The translations under genes were made by a program, and so were the position numbers. A stretch of 10,342 bases of DNA from contig DBMS01000074.1 of the NCBI GenBank assembly GCA_002297665.1, positions 1 through 10,342 on the forward strand. Reading direction: 5' to 3'. This stretch comes from Holophagaceae bacterium UBA692 (lineage in GTDB: Bacteria > Acidobacteriota > Holophagae > Holophagales > Holophagaceae). Below the pieces are notes generated by a model. It was not told the origin of the DNA. It made no database searches and saw nothing but the letters and a program-made list of their open reading frames with translations. Below, in pieces: positions 5,909 to 10,342 of this stretch; within the stretch, counting starts at the first letter, position 1, and each line of letters begins with the position of its first letter.

Positions 5909-6550
5909 TCAGGCCTTGGTCCGGTACGGACGGCCGTGGATGGAATTGATCGCGTCGATGGCCGCCTTCATGGCGCTGTCGATCTCGGATTCGCTGCCGG
6001 CCATCATCAGGCGCCCCACCGCCCCGTAGGGCTTGAGGTCGATGAGGGAGACGTCGGCGGCCTTTTCGGCCTCGTTGGCGGCCAGCACCGCGTAGGCGGC
6101 CGGGTCGCACTCGAACAGGAACAGCGACTGCCCGGGCAGGATCATGTGCCCGTAGCGGTTGCGGTTGATGATCTGGGCGTGCATGGGTTCCACGGAGCGG
6201 ATGACCTCGCAGGTGGCCACGTAGGGGGTGAGGCGGTCGGCTTCCGCCAGCCCGAAGCTCCCGATGGCGGCCTCGCCCGCCACGCGCACCTCGCCCTTGT
6301 CGTAGGCGTGCACCTCGAGCATGCCGAAGGTGCGTTCCACCACCTGGGCCGCGGGCTGCACGTTGGCGGCCTTGAGGGCCACGTCGGTCATCTTGTTGAT
6401 GGCGATGCCCGGGGCCACCTCGATGTAGACCGAAGCCTGCTCCTTGAGGGGCGGGAAGCCCCGGGCGCCCAGGCCCACGAAGGCCGCCAGCTGGGGCTGG
6501 AGCGAATCGATGAAGCAGTATGCCCGGAGGGTGAGGGCGCCGTCGCTCAT
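5909..6550 (-). CDS. BMC-T tandem-domain shell protein, gated double-stacking type
   Basis: 213 aa with two BMC domains in permuted arrangement (about 5-100 and 108-205). The sequence runs TLRAYCFIDSLQPQ, ARGFPP, VAPGIAINKMTDVALKAANV and VVERTFGMLEVH, then INRNRYGHMILPGQS and AANEAEKAA. This is the CsoS1D/Haliangium T2-like group, whose trimers stack face to face with a central pore that can open or close. Glu72-Arg73 in VVER correspond to the gating Glu-Arg pair of CsoS1D. It is the likely port for bulky substrates or cofactors such as sugar phosphates, CoA and NAD. The ATG at 6550 follows the deoC stop after 1 nt, with AAGGGA upstream inside deoC, so translation is probably coupled. Family confident; gate function is inferred. 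Confidence 0.93.
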   Translation of the reverse strand: MSDGALTLRAYCFIDSLQPQLAAFVGLGARGFPPLKEQASVYIEVAPGIAINKMTDVALKAANVQPAAQVVERTFGMLEVHAYDKGEVRVAGEAAIGSFGLAEADRLTPYVATCEVIRSVEPMHAQIINRNRYGHMILPGQSLFLFECDPAAYAVLAANEAEKAADVSLIDLKPYGAVGRLMMAGSESEIDSAMKAAIDAINSIHGRPYRTKA

Positions 6551-6551
6551 G

Positions 6552-7322
6552 TCAGTATCCCTTCCCTTCGCCGCCGGTGACGATGGCCACGCCCGAACTG
6601 GCCCCGATGCGCGTGGCGCCCGCGGCGATCATCCTCTTCGCGTCGGCCAGGCTGCGCACGCCGCCCGAGGCCTTCACGCCCATGCGGGGCCCGACGGTGC
6701 GGCGCATCAGCGCGATGTCGGCCTCGGTGGCGACGCTGCCCTTGGCGAAGCCCGTGGAGGTCTTCACGAAGGTGGCGCCGGCGTTCTTGCAGATGGTGCA
6801 GGCGGTGACCTTCTCCTCGTCGGTGAGCAGGCCGGTCTCCAGGATCACCTTGGTGGTCTTGTTGCGGGCGGCCTGGACCACCGCGCGCACGTCCTTCTCC
6901 ACCAGGGCCAGGTCGCCGGACTTCAGCGCCCCGATGTTGAGGACCATGTCGATCTCGTCGGCCCCGTTGGCGATGGCCTCGCGGGTCTCGTACGCCTTGG
7001 TGCGGCTGTCCATGGCGCCCAGGGGGAAGCCCACCACGCAGCAGACCTTGACCTTGGAGCCGCGGAGGAGGTCCCGGCACCGGGAGACCCAGGAGGTGTT
7101 CACGCACACGGACCAGAAGCCGTACTGCCGGGCCTCGGCGCAGAGGGTCTCCACCTCGGCGGCGGTGGCCTCGGGCTTGAGCAGGGTGTGGTCGATCATG
7201 GCCGCCAGGGCCGAATCGACGTTGCCGGGGGCCCCGGCGGCCTCCGGAGCCTTGGGGGCCTTGGGATCCAGGGCCTTCAGCACTTCCTTGGTGATCAGGT
7301 CTACCAGCTTCTTTTCATCCAT
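6552..7322 (-). CDS. deoC: Deoxyribose-phosphate aldolase, BMC-targeted (DERA)
   Basis: 256 aa. Class I aldolase that reversibly cleaves 2-deoxy-D-ribose 5-phosphate into glyceraldehyde 3-phosphate and acetaldehyde. The TIM-barrel core starts near residue 36 (AAMIDHTLLKP). Active-site residues are clear: Asp125 in EIDMVLNIG, the Schiff-base Lys187 in FVKTSTGF, and Lys217 in VKASGGVR, matching Asp102, Lys167 and Lys201 of E. coli DERA; the phosphate-site GGVRS and GASSG loops are intact. Residues 1-19 (MDEKKLVDLITKEVLKALD) form an extra amphipathic helix joined by a Lys/Ala/Pro linker (20-35) and absent from ordinary DeoC: an encapsulation peptide. The ATG at 7322 has GGAG 5 nt upstream and lies 13 nt after the rpiB stop; the frame open to 7466 would overlap rpiB and is rejected. 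Together with rpiB it marks the SPU type of BMC. Confidence 0.95.
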   Translation of the reverse strand: MDEKKLVDLITKEVLKALDPKAPKAPEAAGAPGNVDSALAAMIDHTLLKPEATAAEVETLCAEARQYGFWSVCVNTSWVSRCRDLLRGSKVKVCCVVGFPLGAMDSRTKAYETREAIANGADEIDMVLNIGALKSGDLALVEKDVRAVVQAARNKTTKVILETGLLTDEEKVTACTICKNAGATFVKTSTGFAKGSVATEADIALMRRTVGPRMGVKASGGVRSLADAKRMIAAGATRIGASSGVAIVTGGEGKGY

Positions 7323-7335
7323 CTCGACTCCACGT

Positions 7336-7836
7336 TCATCGTTCGATCTTGTCCACGCGCTTCTGGTGGCGCCCGCCCTCGAAGGGGGTCGCGAGCCAGG
7401 TGAGGACCATCTGCTCCACCACCTCGGGCGGGTTCGCCCCCGCGCCCAGGGTGAGGACATTGGCATTGTTGTGCTGGCGAGAGTTCAGGATGGTCTTCAT
7501 GTCGTAGCACAGCGCGGCCCGGATCCCCGGGAAGCGGTTGCACGCCATGGAGGAGCCGATGCCCGCCCCGTCGATCATGACGCCCATGGCGCAATCGCCT
7601 TCCAGCACCGCCCGGGCCACGGCCTTGGCGTAATCCGGGTAGTCGCAGGCGGTCTTGTCCGGGCAACCCACGTCCACCGCCTGGAAGCCCTTGGCCTCCA
7701 GCACGCCGGCCAGGCGCTTCTTCAGGTCGAACCCGCCGTGATCGGAGCCCACGGCCACCCGCATCCGGGTTCCCCGCCGGGAGAGGACCTCCCGCACCAC
7801 TTCGGAGACAAGCTGTTCGACCCGCTGAGGATCCAT
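7336..7836 (-). CDS. rpiB: RpiB/LacAB-family sugar-phosphate isomerase homologue, BMC-targeted, altered active site
   Basis: 166 aa. Residues 25-166 match RpiB, which interconverts ribose 5-phosphate and ribulose 5-phosphate. Substrate-binding residues are kept: Asp32-His33 in SDHGGF, His122 in SRQHNNANV, and Arg156-His157-x2-Arg160 in EGGRHQKRV. The catalytic Cys66 of E. coli RpiB (ICGTG) is replaced by Asp89 (IDGAG), and the neighbouring Thr by Ala91; the Glu used instead by the M. tuberculosis enzyme is also absent (Ser95). Residues 1-21 (MDPQRVEQLVSEVVREVLSR...) are an added amphipathic helix, a probable encapsulation peptide. I chose the ATG at 7836 because it starts this helix, although no good ribosome site precedes it; the frame to 7959 is low-complexity and lies in the control region. 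First gene of the BMC operon. Fold confident, isomerase activity uncertain. Confidence 0.88.
   Translation of the reverse strand: MDPQRVEQLVSEVVREVLSRRGTRMRVAVGSDHGGFDLKKRLAGVLEAKGFQAVDVGCPDKTACDYPDYAKAVARAVLEGDCAMGVMIDGAGIGSSMACNRFPGIRAALCYDMKTILNSRQHNNANVLTLGAGANPPEVVEQMVLTWLATPFEGGRHQKRVDKIER
7762..7764 (-). promoter_or_regulatory. Possible internal start codon in rpiB giving an untargeted form
   Basis: Met25 (ATG at 7764-7762) begins exactly where ordinary RpiB proteins begin (MRVAVGSDHGG). A GGGGAA stretch lies about 6 nt upstream of it, while the first ATG at 7836 has only CTTCC before it. Initiation here would give a cytosolic form lacking the encapsulation helix. PduB/PduB' is the established precedent for dual starts in BMC operons. 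Motif evidence only. Confidence 0.3.
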
Positions 7837-7939
7837 GGAAGTCCGTACGGAAGAGTTCGGAACGGCGGACGGCGTCGGTCCGCGGGATGCCCGGTGCAGG
7901 GAAAAATTTTTACCTGTCGGGGGAAAAACAAGCCTAGCA
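7837..7939 (-). promoter_or_regulatory. Control region / 5' leader of the BMC operon
   Basis: 103 bp between the PBP7 stop and the rpiB start, the only sizeable gap upstream of the nine tightly spaced BMC genes. It includes an AT-rich tract (about 7901-7931) unusual for this GC-rich window, where a promoter is most likely, though the best -35-like TTGTTT (7931-7926) lacks a convincing -10. Dyads: a 20-bp palindrome at 7897-7916 (separate entry), GCGGAC/GTCCGC with a 7-nt loop at 7865-7883, gttcggaac at 7855-7863 and tccgtacgga at 7842-7851, the last ending 5 bp from the start codon. No terminator with a T-run for PBP7 was found here, so read-through from that gene is possible. Confidence 0.5.
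7897..7916. promoter_or_regulatory. 20-bp AT-centred palindrome, candidate operator
   Basis: The sequence fits CAGGNAAAAATTTTTNCCTG, with 18 of 20 positions symmetrical. It lies about 60-80 bp upstream of the rpiB start in the likely promoter zone. The size and AT core resemble a binding site for a dimeric transcription factor. It is a poor terminator: there is no loop and no following T-run. Symmetry is observed; the operator role is inferred and no regulator gene is adjacent. Confidence 0.45.
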
Positions 7940-8818
7940 CTACCTCCTGGGGGTGACAACCCGTAAACGGGCCCGGCGGTGGCGGCGGGGACGCGGGGGG
8001 GGATCCCCCTCCATCCACTGGCGGATCCGGTTGGCGTCGTCGAACCGGGAGTGCCGGCCGTTGGCGTCCAGGAGAACGATGAGCACGGGCCGCTGGGCCA
8101 GCTGCGCCTGCATGACCAGGCACTGCCCCGACTCCTCGATGAACCCCGTCTTGGAAAGCCCGATGCGCCAGCGGGGGCTCGCCAGGAGCATGTTGCTGTT
8201 GTGGAACTCGATGGGACGGCCCTTGAAGGAGACCGTGGCGCTGGCCCGGGTGGAGAAGGTCCGCACCTGGGCGTGCCGGTAGGCCTGGTCCACGATGCGG
8301 GCCATGTCCCAGGCCGAAGCCTTGTTGCCCGACGACAGGCCGGTGGGATCCTCGAAATGCGCGGTGGCCAGCCCCAGGGCCCGGGCCTTGGCGTTCATCT
8401 CGGCCACGAAGGCCCCCAACCCGCCCGGGAAGGTGCGGCCCAGGGCGTGGGCGGCGCGGTTCTCGGAGGCCATGAGGGCCAGTTGCAGCGCCTCGGAGCG
8501 GGTGAGCACGGTTCCCACCGGCAGGCGGGAGCGGCTGTGGCGCAGCGTGTCCTTGTCCTCCTCCAGGATGGTCAGGCGCTCGTCCATGTCCACCTTGCTG
8601 TCCAGGAGGACCATGGCGGTCATGAGCTTGGTGAGGGAGGCCACGGGCAGGACGTCGTCGCAGTGCTTCTGGAGGATGGGTTCCCCCGTCTTCTGGTCCT
8701 GCACCAGCACCGAGGCGCTGCGGAGGGCCAGGCGCTGGTCCGCCTTGGCGCCGGCCGGCAGGACGGCAAGGAAGGCAGCGGCCAGGAAGGCGAGGTTCCC
8801 GGATCGGAACAGGGTCAT
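7940..8818 (-). CDS. pbpG: D-alanyl-D-alanine peptidase of the PBP7/S11 family
   Basis: 292 aa. A periplasmic serine peptidase that trims or cleaves peptidoglycan cross-links. All three penicillin-binding motifs are present: Ser61-Leu-Thr-Lys64 (nucleophile), Ser118-Glu-Asn120, and Lys223-Thr-Gly225. Residues 1-26 form a signal peptide (hydrophobic AFLAAAFLAVLPAG, then AKA). The ATG at 8818 is used because the signal peptide starts there; the frame can be extended to a TTG at 8890 but this only adds sequence before the signal peptide. No strong ribosome site is visible for the ATG. The C-terminal 20 residues are Pro/Arg-rich and very basic, probably a surface-binding tail. It is on the same strand as the BMC operon, 103 bp upstream, with no functional tie visible. 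Confidence 0.9.
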   Translation of the reverse strand: MTLFRSGNLAFLAAAFLAVLPAGAKADQRLALRSASVLVQDQKTGEPILQKHCDDVLPVASLTKLMTAMVLLDSKVDMDERLTILEEDKDTLRHSRSRLPVGTVLTRSEALQLALMASENRAAHALGRTFPGGLGAFVAEMNAKARALGLATAHFEDPTGLSSGNKASAWDMARIVDQAYRHAQVRTFSTRASATVSFKGRPIEFHNSNMLLASPRWRIGLSKTGFIEESGQCLVMQAQLAQRPVLIVLLDANGRHSRFDDANRIRQWMEGDPPPRPRRHRRARLRVVTPRR

Positions 8819-8986
8819 GGGGCTCTCGAGGGGGTGGTTCCAGGGTTGGAAAAAGGTCAGGCCCGCGGACGGGATAGTGACTGATAGCAATTAAGATACC
8901 ATCCGGGCAGGGCGACCCGGCCGACAACTTACCAGCCTATCGGCGGGAAGGTGCCGGGCCTTGATCACATCGCTGATGGTCGAACC
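8819..8986. other. Intergenic region upstream of the PBP7 gene
   Basis: 168 bp between the stop of the collagen-like gene and the PBP7 start, both on the minus strand. It should contain the PBP7 promoter and a terminator for the fibre gene. A short AT-rich patch lies at about 8886-8900 (minus-strand TATCTT could be a -10), but no matching -35 was found. No hairpin with a T-run was found either. I could not support a specific site. Confidence 0.4.
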
Positions 8987-10342
8987 CTACCGGATCTCCC
9001 TGACGATCATCCTCCCGGCCAGGGTGGGTGCGGGACCCGTGGTAACGAGGTTGAGGGTGATCTGGGGGGCGGGGCTGGAGGGCGTCACGACCAGGGCCAC
9101 GAGGGTCTGGGTGGTGCCGTTGGCCACCGGCAGGGTCGTGCTGGCGTCCATGAGCACCGTGCTGCCGTAGTAGACCGGATTGCCGACCGCCCCCAGGCCG
9201 CCGGCCACATCCTCCAGATTGAAAATGTAGGAATGAAACTCGCTCAGAGCCGAGGCGGTCAGGGCGAGGGTGATCTCGTAGACCTTGCCGGTGCCCAGCA
9301 GCACATGGGTTCCCGCCTGGGAGAGGAGCCCGCGCTGGGCGAGGGTCGTGTAGGTCCCGGGATAGAGGCCGGTGATGGAATAGTAACCGTAGTCCGCAGG
9401 CGCCGCTGCCGCCGCCGGCGCCGCGCTCACCCAGGCGCCTCCGGAGGCGGTGAGGACGTTGCCGTCGGTTCCCGGGGCGACGGCCTGCACCGCCGAGGTG
9501 CCGTTGCCCACCAGGACCGAGCCCGCGGCCAGCGTGGTGGCGCCGGTGCCTCCGTTGGCCACCGGAAGGGTCCCGGTGGCCTCGGTGGCCAGGTTCACGG
9601 CCGCGCCGTTGGCGGCGGCGGTGAGGCGGCCCTGCGCGTCGACGGTGACGTTGGCGCGCGTGTAGGAGCCGGGGGTCACCGCGGTGTCGGCCAGGGCCAG
9701 GGAACCGCTGACGGTGATGGGACCGCCGGTGAGCCCCGTGCCCGCGGAGACGCTGGTGACCGTGCCGCCGCCGCCGGCCGCGCCCACCTGGGCCCAGGCC
9801 GTGCCGTTGTACTGGTAGATGCCGGGGGTGCCGTCGGTCTGGTAGACCATCAGGCCAGCCGCGGGCGTGACGATGGCCAGGCGCTGGGCCTGCGTCTGGC
9901 GCGGCATGAGGAAGCCCTTGGTGGTGCTGGTGAGGTCCAGGAGGGCGCTGGCGTTGGGAGCGTTGGTTCCCAGGCCGAGGGATCCGGTCGTGAAGACCAC
10001 GTCGGAGCCCGAGAGGGTCATGGGGCTGGCGCCGGGAGCTCCCGGGGCGCCGACGGGTCCCATGAGGCCCGTGGCCCCCGGAACCCCCTGGGGCCCGGCG
10101 GGTCCGGTGGCTCCCGGGGCTCCGGCCGGTCCGGTGGCCCCGGCGGGTCCGATCAGGGCGACGCCGGTGAGGCCGGTCCAATCCGTGCCGGCCTTGGGGC
10201 CGTAGAGGACGTTGGCGGTGGTGTCGAGGTAGAAGTCCCCCGCGCTTCCCGTGGCTCCGGTGGCCACGGGCGTGCCCGCCCCGCTGAGGATGGTCCTGCC
10301 CGCCACGCCGGCAGGGCCCGCGGCGCCCGTCGCGCCCGCAGC
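8987..10342 (-). CDS. Collagen-like, phage-fibre-like surface protein (N-terminal part missing)
   Basis: About 451 residues are visible and the frame is open through the right edge, so the start lies outside; the GTG at 10306 is internal to a Gly-X-Y run and is not the start. Order of parts: a Gly-X-Y run at the edge, a DFYLDTTANVLYGPK spacer, a second collagen-like run of about 41 residues (10028-10150), then ALLDLTSTTKGFLMPR and LMVYQTDGTPGIYQYNG modules, a VSAGTGLTGGPITVSG repeat-like module with ANVTVDAQGRLTAA, an ANGGTGATTLAAGSVLVGNG module, and a C-terminal domain of about 150 residues ending REIR. These modules are typical of bacterial surface fibres and phage tail fibres. The C-terminal domain may be a trimeric C1q-like jelly roll, but this is inferred from architecture. 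Probably a secreted or surface trimer. No phage structural genes are nearby in the window. Confidence 0.75.
   Translation of the reverse strand, partial: AAGATGAAGPAGVAGRTILSGAGTPVATGATGSAGDFYLDTTANVLYGPKAGTDWTGLTGVALIGPAGATGPAGAPGATGPAGPQGVPGATGLMGPVGAPGAPGASPMTLSGSDVVFTTGSLGLGTNAPNASALLDLTSTTKGFLMPRQTQAQRLAIVTPAAGLMVYQTDGTPGIYQYNGTAWAQVGAAGGGGTVTSVSAGTGLTGGPITVSGSLALADTAVTPGSYTRANVTVDAQGRLTAAANGAAVNLATEATGTLPVANGGTGATTLAAGSVLVGNGTSAVQAVAPGTDGNVLTASGGAWVSAAPAAAAAPADYGYYSITGLYPGTYTTLAQRGLLSQAGTHVLLGTGKVYEITLALTASALSEFHSYIFNLEDVAGGLGAVGNPVYYGSTVLMDASTTLPVANGTTQTLVALVVTPSSPAPQITLNLVTTGPAPTLAGRMIVREIR
10028..10150 (-). repeat. Gly-X-Y collagen-like repeat tract
   Basis: On the minus strand this codes about 13 consecutive Gly-X-Y triplets rich in Pro, Ala and Thr (for example GPAGATGPAGAPGATGPAG). 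Glycine at every third residue over about 40 residues is sufficient for a collagen triple helix. At the DNA level it is a degenerate 9-bp periodic tract that may expand or contract. A second such run touches the right edge. Confidence 0.85.

Noticed and set aside
7323..7466. Longer DeoC start at 7466
   Set aside because: It would overlap rpiB by about 130 bp and is Arg/Ser-rich; the ATG at 7322 has a ribosome site and begins the targeting helix.
7897..7916. Palindrome read as a rho-independent terminator for PBP7
   Set aside because: The symmetry has no loop, its core is A/T and it is not followed by a T-run on the minus strand; an operator reading fits better.

Overview
The window is GC-rich (about 70% by eye) bacterial chromosome with tightly packed genes and strong third-position GC bias. 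The organism cannot be named from sequence alone. The shell proteins and gene content resemble, from memory, the Haliangium-type microcompartment, and an Acidobacteriota (Holophagae-like) or Myxococcota host is a reasonable guess at low confidence.

Layout. (1) 1-433, minus: the start of a secreted protein with a WYW-rich domain and an Arg/Glu repeat tail, cut by the left edge. (2) 594-2049, plus: a two-gene metal operon, ferritin then a DmeF-type cation diffusion facilitator, 2 nt apart, with a recognisable promoter. (3) 2030-2656, minus: a membrane-anchored Cys-dependent phosphatase whose 3' end overlaps dmeF by 20 bp. (4) 2728-7836, minus: a nine-gene bacterial microcompartment (BMC) operon. 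In transcription order it is rpiB, deoC, BMC-T (gated, double-stacking type), BMC-H, BMC-P, acylating aldehyde dehydrogenase, BMC-T (PduT-like), BMC-P, BMC-P. (5) 7940-8818, minus: a PBP7-type D-Ala-D-Ala peptidase. (6) 8987 to the right edge, minus: the C-terminal part of a collagen-like, fibre-like surface protein.

The main system is the BMC. With deoC and rpiB as signature enzymes it fits the 'sugar phosphate utilizing' (SPU) class. The plausible core chemistry is cleavage of 2-deoxyribose 5-phosphate by DeoC to glyceraldehyde 3-phosphate and acetaldehyde, followed by oxidation of the acetaldehyde to acetyl-CoA by the PduP/EutE-like dehydrogenase inside the shell. All three enzymes carry an extra N-terminal amphipathic helix that looks like an encapsulation peptide. 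The RpiB homologue has Asp where the E. coli enzyme has its catalytic Cys, and no isomerase can act at C2 of deoxyribose 5-phosphate, so its real role is open. No phosphotransacylase, alcohol dehydrogenase, kinase or regulator lies beside the operon, although both of its boundaries are visible.

The 103-bp gap before rpiB holds a 20-bp near-perfect AT-centred palindrome and three more small dyads; it is the best candidate for the operon's control region. No stretch longer than 300 bp lacks a gene. No tRNA, rRNA, CRISPR array or insertion sequence was seen.
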